NCBI GenBank assembly: GCA_934047225.1
Contig: CAKOHE010000073.1
Coordinates: 5,001 to 69,000, forward strand
Direction of reading: 5' to 3'
DNA from: Ypsolopha sequella
Lineage: Eukaryota; Arthropoda; Insecta; Lepidoptera; Ypsolophidae
Length of the DNA: 64,000 nucleotides
The notes under the pieces: model-generated
Seen by the model: only the letters and a program-made list of their open reading frames with translations
Databases searched by the model: none
What the model was told of the DNA's origin: nothing
Position numbers and translations under genes: made by a program
In this document: one piece after another, positions 30,512 through 40,790 of the stretch
Position numbering within the stretch: position 1 is the first letter of the stretch
How the letters are laid out: each line of letters opens with the position of its first letter

Positions 30512-30815
30512 TAGGGTTCCCAACCCTCCCGGAATGCCCGGGAGACTCCGGGAATATTGTTCAACCTCCCAAGTACCCGGGATGCAATAAATTCTCCGTA
30601 TTTTCAGAAATAAAATAATTGTCATTAACGAAATAGGTGAATCGCACGAAATAAATAATTTAATGACGAAATAAGTTTCGATTTTTCATATAAAATACGA
30701 ACGATATAAACTTCTACAAAACAAAGCAAATTAAAAATAACAAATATTACCGACTTTCATTCAACTGAATTGTTCAAATCTCCCGGGTTGGTTCCTCCGA
30801 GAGTTGGCAACCCTA
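30512..30815. mobile_element. hAT-like MITE
   Basis: Inverted ends TAGGGTTCCCAACCCTCCCG and (right) TAGGGTTGCCAACTCTCGG read inward are about 20 bp with three to four mismatches. The interior repeats ATTGTTCAA-xx-CTCCC phrases. The flanking 8 bp (CTACCAGT, GTGGTAGT) do not match, so a target duplication is not supported. Confidence 0.6.
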
Positions 30816-32300
30816 GTGGTAGTGGCCAAGGGCCAAGCATAGGTACGCTGCATTGGCTCAACGACCCCGCTCGTGCTGGTTAATATACTAACGTTTAGCT
30901 CACACAGGTTCCTAGGAACTCACAGAGGTCCCTATGAAGTTCAATACGCAGTGGACCACTATTATTTATTTATCTATCTAAGTGGGGTCTTCGAAGAGCA
31001 TAAGTACAGAGAGAACAAGCCATTATGTGCTTTTTGGCGTAAAGCGAAATGTGTTAATCATAAGATTTTAAATTTACACGGTAAACATTATTACGAGTAC
31101 TTTCAACCAAGAAGATGGCTTCAATTGTCGAGTACTCGGAATCCAGTGATTGAGTTGTGCAAGAGCAATGCTCGTAAATCATCCTGCGATTTCCAAACGG
31201 ACACCGTCAGTGCAGTGTGTAGGACTGTAGATGAAGAAAATCCAGTCGTCGTCGCAAGTAACAATAAACGACAGAGACGGAGGGTAGATCTCTACGCTTC
31301 CTAGCCTGCCGTCATCGCTGCACCAACCAGTCATCCCGCGACCATGGGGCCAGAAATTCGGGAAAATATAAAAACCAAATACGGTTAGTCCCGTACCCAT
31401 AATTATGTTTGTTAATCATGTAAGTGAAGTCATTTAAACATTATATTAATACTATGTAACCAATCTTTTAGGTTAAAGACTATAATTATTAAAACTTGGG
31501 TTGCCCGTCGGCCTAGCCACATGCACTCTGGGCTGGAGGATCAAACAAGCACAAGAATAATTGTCGGCCAGAAACGCGGCTTGTGAAGTCACTCGGCCTG
31601 ATAATATCAGAGACAAAGAAAATTGTTTTCGTCAGATATGGGACTTGGCCTTTTGGCGTGCCAATAACGATACAAATTTTAAAATTTTGTATAGACAAAT
31701 AAAATAATTTTGATGAGAACCAGAAACACCCCGAAACAAATAAAAGGATTAGGTAAAATACGTACTCTAAAATTATTAGTCCCAAAAATATTGATTGATT
31801 TTATAGACTACACAAAAACAAATTCAACGTTGGCGAAGCCGCGGGCAAAAGCTGGTGACCAATATTTATGAAAACGCTAAAATGTATGAAAACGCTAGTG
31901 GACTGGATATAACTATGGTGTAGTCGAAAATGTTGGTATGGATACTGCTAACGTGTTTGAGAACCATTTCACGGGAACAACGGAAAGTCAAAAGGGATTT
32001 TAAAGCCGCCGACATAATAATCTTTTGTATATTTTATAACATAGAGAAGTCCAAATGGCAGCATTATTTCTGTATCACTTCTGCAAAAATTTAAATTGAC
32101 TGAATAATATAAACTTTCAAGTAGATCACCCGTAGATCCATCTAGAAATTGTACGATCGATTGATAAAATATACTCTTTTGAATATTTTCAGTGTACTTT
32201 GTAATGCTTATTTAACGGCAATTATGCACGTGTTTTTTGCATTTACATCTGAACCAATAATTAATATTCTGCAGTTGATGTGAATGTTAGTAATATTCTT
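30816..32300. other. No supported gene; Helitron end inside
   Basis: A 143-codon ORF at 30873-31304 (+) shows no recognisable domain; its first third is T/A-rich and its end arginine-rich. It may be a chance ORF or unknown exon. 31825-31854 is a Helitron 3' end (listed separately). Otherwise AT-rich. Confidence 0.4.
31825..31854 (+). mobile_element. Helitron 3'-end scrap
   Basis: CAACGTTGGCGAAGCCGCGG then GCAAAAGCTGGT matches the 3' hairpin of the Helitron at 10495-10833, but with one stem mismatch and CTGG in place of CTAG. The rest of the element was not found. Confidence 0.6.
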
Positions 32301-32314
32301 TTGTCCGAGACACT

Positions 32315-32324
32315 TATATATATA
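32315..32324 (+). promoter_or_regulatory. TATA box of the dehydrogenase gene
   Basis: TATATATAAG about 30 bp before an initiator-like TTCAAT (about 32346) and 46 bp before the ATG at 32370. Spacing is typical of an insect polymerase II core promoter. The short 5' UTR that this implies (about 25 nt) is inferred. Confidence 0.65.
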
Positions 32325-32369
32325 AGCCTCGGATAATTTTTCGCTTTCAATATCTTAACTCCGAGCAGA

Positions 32370-33158
32370 ATGGCGTTTGAAGGAAAAGTAATTTTACTGA
32401 CGGGTGCCGCATCAGGTATCGGTGCCGCCACCGCTCTCCAGTTTGCCGAACTATCCACCCAACTGGCATTGGTGGACAAAAATGAAGACAAATTAAAAGA
32501 AATACTGACGCTTTGCGAAAAACGAAGCACCATAAAGCACTTGACCATCGTCGCTGATCTAAGCAAGCAAGAAGAGCTCCTCGCCATCGTTCCGAAAACT
32601 GTCCAACATTTTGGAAGAATCGACGTTTTGATCAACTGCGCCGGAATTGCATCAATGGAAAGTATGACAGATGAAGATGTCACCCCGAACGTTGATAGAA
32701 TCATCGGAGTCAACCTTAGAGCTCCTGTGGTGCTGACCAACAAAGTTGCACCATATCTAATTAAAACTAAAGGGAATATAATCAACATTTTGAGCCTATT
32801 TTCCAAATGTCCTTCTGCTAAGACAAATATGTACTGTGTAAGCAAAGCCGGGCTGGAGATGTTTACTAAATGCGTGGCTTTAGACCTCGCAGATCGCGGA
32901 GTCCGAGCCAATTCAGTTCATCCCGGGTACGTCAGAACCAATATCGTTGGCAGTATCAATTCTTCCATTAACGTCGACAGATTTTACGAAAGGATAAACG
33001 AAGCGTTGCCGTTTGGCATGATAGAGCCACGCGAGGTGGCGAGGCTGATAGTGTTCCTCGCGAACAATGAGGATGCTCGTAACATCACGGGGGGCTCCTA
33101 CTTCATCGACGGAGGAGCACAGCACATGGTGACTCAAATTCTGGGTGGGAAGTACTGA
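32370..33158 (+). CDS. Short-chain dehydrogenase/reductase, 262 aa
   Basis: An NAD(P)-dependent oxidoreductase of the classical SDR family, of usual length (about 250 aa). The glycine-rich cofactor loop is TGAASGIG (residues 11-18); D36 after beta-2 (LVDK) favours NAD over NADP. D63 (VADLS) and NCAG (89-92) complete the Rossmann features. The catalytic tetrad is N115 (GVNLRAP), S142, Y155 and K159 (YCVSK). A PG motif (HPGYVRT, 185-191) and the C-terminal GGSYFIDGGA (241-250) are typical. No signal peptide or membrane segment is visible, so it is probably cytosolic. The substrate is unknown; insect relatives are often annotated as FabG-like or carbonyl/steroid-type reductases. It is intronless here, with TATA box upstream and poly(A) signal downstream. 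Confidence 0.95.
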   Translation: MAFEGKVILLTGAASGIGAATALQFAELSTQLALVDKNEDKLKEILTLCEKRSTIKHLTIVADLSKQEELLAIVPKTVQHFGRIDVLINCAGIASMESMTDEDVTPNVDRIIGVNLRAPVVLTNKVAPYLIKTKGNIINILSLFSKCPSAKTNMYCVSKAGLEMFTKCVALDLADRGVRANSVHPGYVRTNIVGSINSSINVDRFYERINEALPFGMIEPREVARLIVFLANNEDARNITGGSYFIDGGAQHMVTQILGGKY

Positions 33159-33450
33159 AGTCTCTCGTGTATAATTAATTACACTGCCAAACCAAAGAGT
33201 AATCCTTGTACATTTGTCTTTAAATATGTCTACATTACTCTTAATTATTTGGCACCATAATGTTGCTATGATGATCAAAATTATTATGAATACATTTGCA
33301 TAAACAAAAGTTGTATAAATACACACATTTGCTATTCCAACTTGTACTATTAACCTTAGTCATCTTAATGCACCAAACGTAAGATCTTTTAACGATAGTA
33401 AAATTTGGAAATCTCATTCCGTAAATATTTTGAATAATAAAATCAAACTT
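33159..33450 (+). other. 3' UTR of the dehydrogenase gene
   Basis: Non-coding AT-rich tail following TGA, closing with AATAAA at 33436. The Gypsy element begins just beyond. Minus-strand ORFs here are shadows. Confidence 0.5.
33436..33441 (+). terminator. Poly(A) signal AATAAA
   Basis: Canonical hexamer 278 bp after the stop codon of the dehydrogenase gene; the Gypsy direct repeat starts 17 bp later, i.e. near the expected cleavage site. Confidence 0.55.
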
Positions 33451-33458
33451 TATATATA

Positions 33459-33850
33459 TGACGGCGCACATCACTGTCGCCATCTGTTAAGTTGCGCTGG
33501 AACGAGGTTGACAGCTGTGCACTGAGAGCTGTCAGTCTAGCGGAGCGTCGTGTCGATGGTCAGCGCGGCCATGTTGGCGGGCAGATTGGAAACGTCAACG
33601 TGAGCGTGCACCACGTTTTCGACGAATCGCTGTTGTTCCGCGTAATCTAATGATTTTGATTATTGATTGTAATTGTGCGAGATCTATTAAGATATTGTCT
33701 ATCTGCAGGTGTGTTGATTTTGGTGATTTGTTGTGATTTGTGACTTTGCCGAATCAGAAAACTTTTGATTGTGAATTCTTTCGTCAATCGCCCAAATATC
33801 CACGTGAGACGCCATGAGCGATCCTGACGTAGGCAGGGAATCACCTATAT
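33459..33850 (+). repeat. Gypsy 5' direct repeat (LTR plus leader?)
   Basis: Repeats 36135-36526 without gaps that I can see. It spans the gag ATG at 33814, so the true LTR end may be earlier than 33850; TATCTGCA at about 33703 is a candidate end. Confidence 0.8.
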
Positions 33851-35526
33851 CAGAAGTGGGATTACATGAGCTACAACCAGAAAATAAACAACCATCTGAG
33901 GAAAATAGCGCCATGAAACTGTTGAGTAATATGGAAGCGTTACTAACCAAAGTGATAGCAACGTCACCGTCGTCGATGGCGGGTACTAGCGCGCAGTCGA
34001 GCGCTGTGAAATTAGTACAGTTTAATCCAGATGACGCGGACGCGGACATAGAAGGTTGGTGCAACGTTACTGAACTTATTGTCAAGAAAAGGCGCCTCGA
34101 TGGTGTTGATTTGCTTGTGGCCCTTACGGATGCGCTAAAAGGACGCGCCGCTTCCTGTATTACTAAATTAAGTTTGAATGATTTGACATGGGATGCGATA
34201 AAACAAAGTTTGATGGCCAGATTTTGTCGGCCGAGATTATTTCAAGATTATTTTGATGAAGTATTGCGTTTTCAAATTGGGGCTAATAAAACCGCCTCCG
34301 AAGCCGGCTTACGCTTGTGGACCCTGATAGAACGCATACTGAAGATCCAAATGTCAGAAGATGCAACAACCGATTTCATGATATCGATTCTATGTCAAAA
34401 GGATGGTCTGATTCGACGCGAATTGAATGCTCATGTTGTTACGACCAAGACTCAGTTATTTAGAATCCTTGGTGGTATTTCACTGAAACGACGCTTAGAT
34501 GTGACTGAAATTCAAGAACCCGACTTTAAACGACCTCGAATGGTGGATTCCAGATTTCCTGGAAAATGTCATTGGTGTGGAATAACAGGGCATCGGCAAA
34601 CCGAATGTAGAAAGTGACGAGAGGATTCAGCTGGGATGTCAAAACCGCAAGATGCTTTAAGTTAAGCGCGTCTACCCGAGAGATCTGTGACTTGTTTTAC
34701 TTGTGGAAAATCAGGTCACCTTGCAACAAATTGCCCAGAAAAGAAGACTGGTGATAGGGCTGCAGTTAACAAGGAGGTCAATCTGTGTGAACAACGAATG
34801 TCGAGAGGCACTTTGAGGACATCATCCGGTGAGCCAGTCTCCTTCTTGTTTGATAGTGGACCATCTTGCTCTTTGATAAAAAAAAGTATTTCTAGTAAAT
34901 TCCCGGGTACTGTGTGCCAGAACCTCGTTTATCTTGCTGGTATTAGTGGTGATGAAATTTAGTGCATATTGCAAATTTCAAGTAAGATCAATATAGGGGA
35001 AATTTCACAGACCTTGACATTTCACGTAGTACCGGACTCTTGTATTAGCGATCCTGTCATCATAGGGAGGGATATTTTACAAAATGGTGTAAGCGTTCAA
35101 ATTAATAACGATGACCTAGTATTTTCCCTTAAGGAACAAATTTCTTTTTGTAAAATTCTAAAAGCTAAGCCAGATTTTTCTCAGGTAGATACAGATTTGA
35201 CAGGAGATGATAAACAAGCGCTCATTAAGCTACTGAAGCAGTATGCTGACTGTTTTATAGAAGGTATCCTTAATAAGTGTGTAAAAACGGGAGAGCTAGA
35301 AATCGAATTAATAGACCCACACAAAACTGTTCAAAGGCGCCCCTATAGGTTAGCTCCGGTAGATGTAGATCTTAACACTGAATGCCCTGACAGATTAAGT
35401 AGTTGTGATACGTTAACAGCAGAATCTGACACACTCACAGCAGGATCAGATACTCTTAGTGTCAATTCTAACCATGAAACCCTTGAGCACAGAGTCCAAA
35501 TGCACGCTGAGCAAGACAGTCCATGA
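33814..35526 (+). pseudogene. Gypsy gag-pol remnant, one frame with three stops
   Basis: The frame runs unbroken by frameshifts from the ATG to TGA at 35524 but contains three in-frame stops: 34615-34617, 34663-34665 and 34960-34962. The gag core (residues about 65-230) is followed by two zinc knuckles, CHWCGITGHRQTEC before the first stop and CFTCGKSGHLATNC after the second, then a retropepsin-like DSG (FLFDSGPSCSLIK), and the front of pol (VQRRPYRLAPVD). The reverse transcriptase and everything after it are deleted. The product cannot be a functional polyprotein. Ty3/Gypsy identity is from motif order. Confidence 0.85.
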
Positions 35527-35629
35527 CTGACAGTGACAGGTATGTGTAACCGTATATGTGACCTATTGGTTGCTTATTCGCCAAACGAGAGTACCTATTT
35601 GGGTTCTGAGGATTTGGATTGTTTTAATC

Positions 35630-35935
35630 GTGAACCTGGTCGAAGGGACAATGTCGTCCGGTCCATGCACAAGCGGCTGGTCGAAAGGACACATTCGTCC
35701 GGTCCAGGCTTCAGAAGTTGCACTGGTCGAAGGGACAGTGTCGTCCGGGCCAAGCACGAGTGGCTGGTCGAAGGGACACACTCGTCCGGTCCAGTCAGGT
35801 TGCTTGAACAGTAACAGGCTATGTTAGGAAGGTGCCGTCCGGTCCATGCGTGGTCGAAGGGATGCACGCTTCAAAGCTGAAACGAAAGGTGCCGTCCGGT
35901 CCATACGTGGTCGAAGGGACGCACGCTTTCGGATT
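35630..35935 (+). repeat. Tandem GGTCGAAGGGACA/CGTCCGGTCCA motifs
   Basis: About six imperfect units of a GGTCGAAGGGACA ... TCGTCCGGTCCA module spaced 35-55 bp lie in the 3' part of the Gypsy element. They are open in two + frames. They may belong to the region between integrase and 3' LTR of related elements; function unknown. Confidence 0.7.
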
Positions 35936-36134
35936 ACTTTAAGGTTGAGGTTGTTACTACGGTTATAGAAGTACAGACGGACAAGAGTTGTTTATTGCAG
36001 GGAAAGCTTATCAATCCCTGGAATGTCAGGTTGGACGAGCGAGTCATTTGACAAGCTTGACTACAGGTTCTTGTGTAATTGTTGCAGGATTGCAAACCGC
36101 AGCGCCCGAGGACGGTCGCAGGTCAGTCCGGCCG

Positions 36135-36526
36135 TGACGGCGCACATCACTGTCGCCATCTGTTAAGTTGCGCTGGAACGAGGTTGACAGCTGTGCACTG
36201 AGAGCTGTCAGTCTAGCGGAGCGTCGTGTCGATGGTCAGCGCGGCCATGTTGGCGGGCAGATTGGAAACGTCAACGTGAGCGTGCACCACGTTTTCGACG
36301 AATCGCTGTTGTTCCGCGTAATCTAATGATTTTGATTATTGATTGTAATTGTGCGAGATCTATTAAGATATTGTCTATCTGCAGGTGTGTTGATTTTGGT
36401 GATTTGTTGTGATTTGTGACTTTGCCGAATCAGAAAACTTTTGATTGTGAATTCTTTCGTCAATCGCCCAAATATCCACGTGAGACGCCATGAGCGATCC
36501 TGACGTAGGCAGGGAATCACCTATAT
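36135..36526 (+). repeat. Gypsy 3' direct repeat
   Basis: Copy of 33459-33850, ending at CACCTATAT. It runs 37 bp past its gag ATG (36490) and then passes into unrelated DNA at a TATATATA run. Confidence 0.8.
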
Positions 36527-36529
36527 ATA

Positions 36530-36831
36530 CTTTTATGGCTTTGTTTTTCATTACATTACGTTGCTGGTGATCGAGCGAAATGGAGCGGAGTGGGGCGACC
36601 CTTCTAGTCGTAACGGAAGAAGGTGGGAGAGATGGTGTAAGTGTATCCCCCCTCTGAGTTTTCTTCCTCAAAATTACGAGTATTCCCTCCACTTCGCTTT
36701 GCTCGGCTCCCGAATTTTATTTATTTTTACAATAGTATTTTCCCCCGCCTCCAGGAAGATTTTTTTTAATGTGTTTCCAAAAAATTAGACTCCTGATGTT
36801 AATAATATTCATAAGAGTGGAATCGCTGCAG
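36530..36831. other. No supported gene
   Basis: Contains a GC-richer stretch (GCGAAATGGAGCGGAGTGG) and two approximate inverted phrases (TGGAGCG.. and CTCCACTTCGCT). No coding feature is supported. Confidence 0.4.
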
Positions 36832-37146
36832 GATTGTGAAATACCCGCCTTTTTCTAATTAATCCAAACAGAACAATTAAATTCAAAATTCACTCAATAG
36901 TTAATCAACAAAACCTTATTACCTATGTATTGTGTATAGTTACTACATTCGCAAAGTTTCCATTGGTTTCTGTAAATTAGAATTTCAACATTTTTTAAAT
37001 ACTAATTTACGGGAATCAATGGATACTTTGCGATAGCAACATACACAATACATAGGTAGGTTTTGTTGTATAACTATTGAGTGAATTTTTAATTTAAGTG
37101 TTTTGTGTCGATTAATTAGAAAAAAGCAGGTATTTCACAATTCGGC
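36832..37146. mobile_element. Foldback MITE, about 150-bp arms
   Basis: ATTGTGAAATACCCGCCTTT at the left and the complement AGGTATTTCACAAT at the right, with arms mirroring each other through the centre near 36987 (GTGTATAGTTACTACATTCG versus GATAGCAACATACACAATAC). Extended stem-loop, no ORF. Confidence 0.8.
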
Positions 37147-37199
37147 TGCGAAACCGTTCACAATGCACACAGAAAACTTAATTCTAAATTACATGATAA

Positions 37200-37250
37200 A
37201 AGTTATGTTCAATGGTGTGCTTATCTCAATAATGAGATTTCTTCCAGCAA
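37200..37250 (-). mobile_element. LINE 3'-tail scrap H (minus)
   Basis: Minus strand GTTTGCTGGAAGAAATCTCA and TTGAGATAAGC repeat 44948-45000 (+). A fragment of a LINE 3' UTR. Confidence 0.6.
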
Positions 37251-37494
37251 ACAAAGGTGATAGGAATATTTCATATAAATAATATATTCAAATTGTGCAC
37301 GGTAATACTTACACAGAAACAAGATTAAATTAAAAGCAGATACCTAATAGTTAAAAATATAATAATATAATAAACTACATGAAATTTACATGCAAATGCC
37401 TACATAGTATAAATAATTATAAAAATACATATTCAGTAAATAATATATATACCTAATATACCAATATACATATAGCTACAGGATAGGTTGTCGA

Positions 37495-38190
37495 AGATAG
37501 TGCTCTTTTAATTTCCTTTTGAATACACCAATGGAGGGGCTATCCCTGATAGTGTGAGGAAGGGAGTTCCACAGTTTGATGGACTTAACAGTGAAAGAGT
37601 TTCCATACGCCCCGGTGTTATGACAAAGACAAAGACAAAGACAAAGACAAAGACAAAGACAAAGACAAAGACATTTATTTGTAAAAACACGAGTAAAATA
37701 TAAAAGATGAAAATAAAAGAAATAGAAAAATAAAATAGAAAAGAAATTATGAGAAAGTATTTTTAAAAGTGAGACTGTGTGAGACCTGACTTGCTTGTCT
37801 CCAAGGAAGATATTCTCATAACGATCGTGGAGGTATGGAGGAGAAGTGGGACTCTTTAAAATGTTAAAAAGGCAACAGAGGATATGAACATACCGACGCT
37901 GTTTAATGGGAAGCCATTTTAACTGTTCACGGTACTGAGATATGTGAGATATATTTTCTTAGTCCATAGATAAACCTGATTCCCAGATTTTGTATACGTT
38001 CAAGTTTACCAAGCAGCTCCTGACTTGCATCTAGGAAACAGACATCAGCGTAGTTGATCATAGGCAAAAGTAGAGATTGTGCGAGATTAACTTTAGTTTC
38101 AAAGGAGAGAGATTTCTGGAGACGGTTAAGGGAATGAAACGTGGTAAAGACTTTCCTGCTGACCTCATGTTCATGTAATCCCAATTTTCA
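37495..38190 (-). pseudogene. LINE family D-like ORF2 C-terminus, split by (CTTTGT)n
   Basis: On the minus strand, SLLLPMINYADVCFLDASQEL, FIYGLRKYISHIS and, nearer the C-terminus, GNSFTVKSIKLWNSLPHTIR form the same protein region as at 21364-21807. A (GACAAA)n run (37623-37670) with about 60 bp of A-rich tail interrupts it. Frameshifts and stops make it inactive. Confidence 0.75.
37623..37670. repeat. (GACAAA)n microsatellite
   Basis: About eight tandem copies of a 6-bp unit, then CATTTATTTG; resembles the tail end of a short retroelement inserted into the LINE fragment. Confidence 0.9.
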
Positions 38191-38728
38191 CCCAGTGTAC
38201 ATTTGATTCAACCTATTCCATACACAAACATTTTCAGATTGATTGGACTACTTATGATTATCGTAACCTAACACGCTCCTCTTCGCTTCGCTCGGTTGCA
38301 TCTACTTTTAATTTTTTCTTAAGGCCCCAGACTCTCTTTGCAACATTTCGCTTTCATCTTACCTGATGCTTTAGAAGTGGCGCTCCCTCCGCTGCATTAA
38401 GATGTTAGAGACCGCACCTGAATGTTGCTCTACTTCGTTAAATGAGTCTACGATTACTTAAAATTTGACATGTGAAGATTTTTAATTATTCAAGTAACGG
38501 TAATTTACAAAGTTTGGTTTGTTTATCGGAACAAACAAAATGAATTTGCAAAAGCAAAATAAACAAAAGTAAATCTACCTGGAATAGCTGGCTTATTGGT
38601 AGCAGTAAGAGTGATTAGTATTTAGACACAATACATTTTATAGGTCATGCAATTATTTGCAGATTTTTACCGAAGGGGTGTCAAGAGGTGATCTGAGTGT
38701 GAACTGTGAGATGCAAGTCATAAGTCCA
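38191..38728. other. No supported gene; SINE F hairpin scrap at end
   Basis: AT-rich DNA. 38670-38727 (GAAGGGGTGTCAAGAGGTGA, GAGTGTGAACTGTGAGATGC) is a scrap of SINE family F. GCAATTATTTGCAGATTTTTAC near 38650 recurs near 39897. Confidence 0.5.
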
Positions 38729-39430
38729 AAATTCAAAATTCAAAAAGTTTATTTTGCAAAGTAGGTATATATAATACACGTTTCACAAGTCAAATTTTAA
38801 TCTTATAAAAATATATGTAATAAAATAATAAATGTACATGAACTACTTAGATTAAATGTTTATTTAATTTATGTAACAATATATATACGATTAAAATTAT
38901 AGGTAAAATATTATTATACAAGGTGAAATCAGTTTTTTAAGTAATATAATATCAAAAATAGAAACTCTTACGGTAATTAAGTGTCTGTCAGTTTGTGTGT
39001 CCATGATTAAATTCAAATTCAATTCAAATTCAAATAGTTTATTTTGCAAAGCAGGTATAGATATATACACTTTTTACACGTCAAATTTAATCTAATAAAA
39101 AAATATATGTAATAAAATAATAAATGTACATGAACTAAATTAAAGGTTTATTTAATTTATGTAGCAATATATTTACGATTAAAATGATAGGTAAAATATA
39201 TATTATACAAGGTAAAATCCAATCAGCCGCTCGAACCCATACCGGAGACCCGGCCAGGGACCAGGAACAAGGTTCAATGATCACCAACCGAGCCCCCCGC
39301 ACGAATCCAGGCGGCCGACCAAATCCCATCCTATATACTACATACTAATAGGTTACATAATATAAATGCATGCCTACCTCCGCCCATTCGATTAGTCTTG
39401 CTAAGAAGAAGGGCAAGAAACTTAGCAAGA
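38729..39430 (-). repeat. Repeat G, two minus-strand copies
   Basis: Two copies of the tail AGTTTATTTTGCAAAG(T/C)AGG lie head to tail at about 38745 and 39035. The second extends through the block complementary to 22620-22910 (GGTTCAATGATCACCAAC) to the ACTAATCG block at 39385-39415. Confidence 0.75.
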
Positions 39431-40042
39431 TCATGTCTTTTTTTTCAACATAAAACTTATACTATACAATATATGCCTTATATCTACTTTAACCAAGGGA
39501 TAAGAAAATACAAGACAGCAGGAATTCAGGGTAATGAAAAATAGAAAAACATGTATATCTTTGTCTACCTGTCTCATATTATGACTAAGGTGCAATAAAA
39601 AAGGTAAAAAATTAAGTTTTAGAAATGTGATGTTTTAATGATAAGAACCGCAGCTGCGTACGTTCTTTTGTTTTGATGCATTATTGTCTAGCACGTTGTT
39701 ATCTCGACTGTCGGTTTTAGTGACTTCGATAGCTTTTTAAGATATTTTAAATAAAAGTAAGTAAAGTAATAAAAAGGATGTAGCTTCAGCTTTAGTTATT
39801 CCAAGAAGTGGCGACAGCGGTGCCGGTATAATACGGCTTTAGGGGTTTTCGAATTAACACACATTAACATAACTTAATCTAAGCGAATTAGGGCATGCAA
39901 TTATTCGCAGATTTTTACTATCCGGATAACGGATAATGTATTATCCGGATAACCGGATACTTATGGTAAAAATTAAGGGTAGTAATAAAAGCTCCGAAAA
40001 CTAAATTAAAACCGCCCAAAAAAACGGCCGACCGCAAACATC
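39431..40042. other. No supported gene; TATCCGG cluster
   Basis: Mostly unremarkable. 39917-39967 has ACTATCCGGATAACGGATAA and GTATTATCCGGATAACCGGA, echoing the subterminal repeats of the hAT element at 19932-21232, but no matching end or duplication was found. Confidence 0.4.
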
Positions 40043-40790
40043 TTGAAAAAAAACCGGCCAAGTGCGAGTCAGACTCTAGTCAGAACCTAAGGTTCCGTAT
40101 TGTGGATGATAAATTTAGTTTTCTCATTTTTTTTCGTGAATTTCTCAACCGCTTTATTTTTTTGTAATTCTTACGTAAATGCATATTACCATGATTTTTT
40201 TCCTATTTTTCGGTCCACCAGTTTTGGAGATAAGAGGGGGGACATACATTTTTTTATAGATTTTCAAGGATTTCTCGAAATAGATGCAATTAAATATAGC
40301 CAAACTATATATTATTACAATAAACTTTTTAATACCTACAATGTGATACCCATATTGTATTTTTATAAATTATTTTTTTATTTATTTTACTTTTTTTTAT
40401 ATTTTTAAATCACTATAGTTTTCCCGGTTATTGTTCAGTTATGATCTAAAATGGACATTTTGTTCATATTTTTCGGTCTACCAGTTTCGGACATACACAT
40501 TATTGTGGTTTTTTTAAAGATTTCACAAAACCAGTGCCAGTAAATATAGTAAAAGTATATATTTTCACAATCACCTTTTTAGTGTCTACAGTTTGATACC
40601 CATATTGTATTTTTAGGATATTTTTTATTTTTCTCACTTTTGTTATAAATTTTTTTTTTTAAATTTCAAATTTTTAATATTTTTTTTACAATGTAATATG
40701 TAGGCAAATTAATGCTATTTTTGTGCCAAATTTCATGTCTTTATCTTTACGGTGCTAAAGTTATGATGCTGTGAAATACGGACGGACGTA
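40043..40790 (+). repeat. Lepidopteran dispersed repeat with GGCCAAGTGCGAGTC start
   Basis: The start AACCGGCCAAGTGCGAGTCA and GGTTCCGTATTG are a phrase I know from many moth genomes; the class is uncertain. The middle is T-rich and contains two similar halves (40190 TATTTTTCGGTCCACCAG and 40467 ATTTTTCGGTCTACCAG). The end reads CGGTGCTAAAGTTATGATGC then GAAATACGGACGGACG. Confidence 0.6.

Larger units (their letters stand above)
33459..36526 (+). mobile_element. Gypsy-type LTR element, internally deleted
   Basis: Direct repeats 33459-33850 and 36135-36526 (392 bp, start TGACGGCGCACATCACTG) bracket a gag-pol remnant whose reverse transcriptase, RNase H and integrase are absent. Both copies include the first 12 codons of gag, so the repeat is either a long LTR that contains the gag start or LTR plus leader. 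Flanks contain TATATATA (33451-33458; 36522-36529), compatible with insertion into a TA run. The two repeats look nearly identical, suggesting a fairly recent event. Confidence 0.85.

Noticed and set aside
30873..31304. 143-codon protein gene
   Set aside because: No recognisable family, uneven composition, no promoter or splice signal that I could tie to it; left as part of non-coding sequence.
35533..35867. Short overlapping ORFs at the Gypsy 3' end
   Set aside because: Open on both strands because of the repeated GC-rich module; no envelope or other domain is recognisable.
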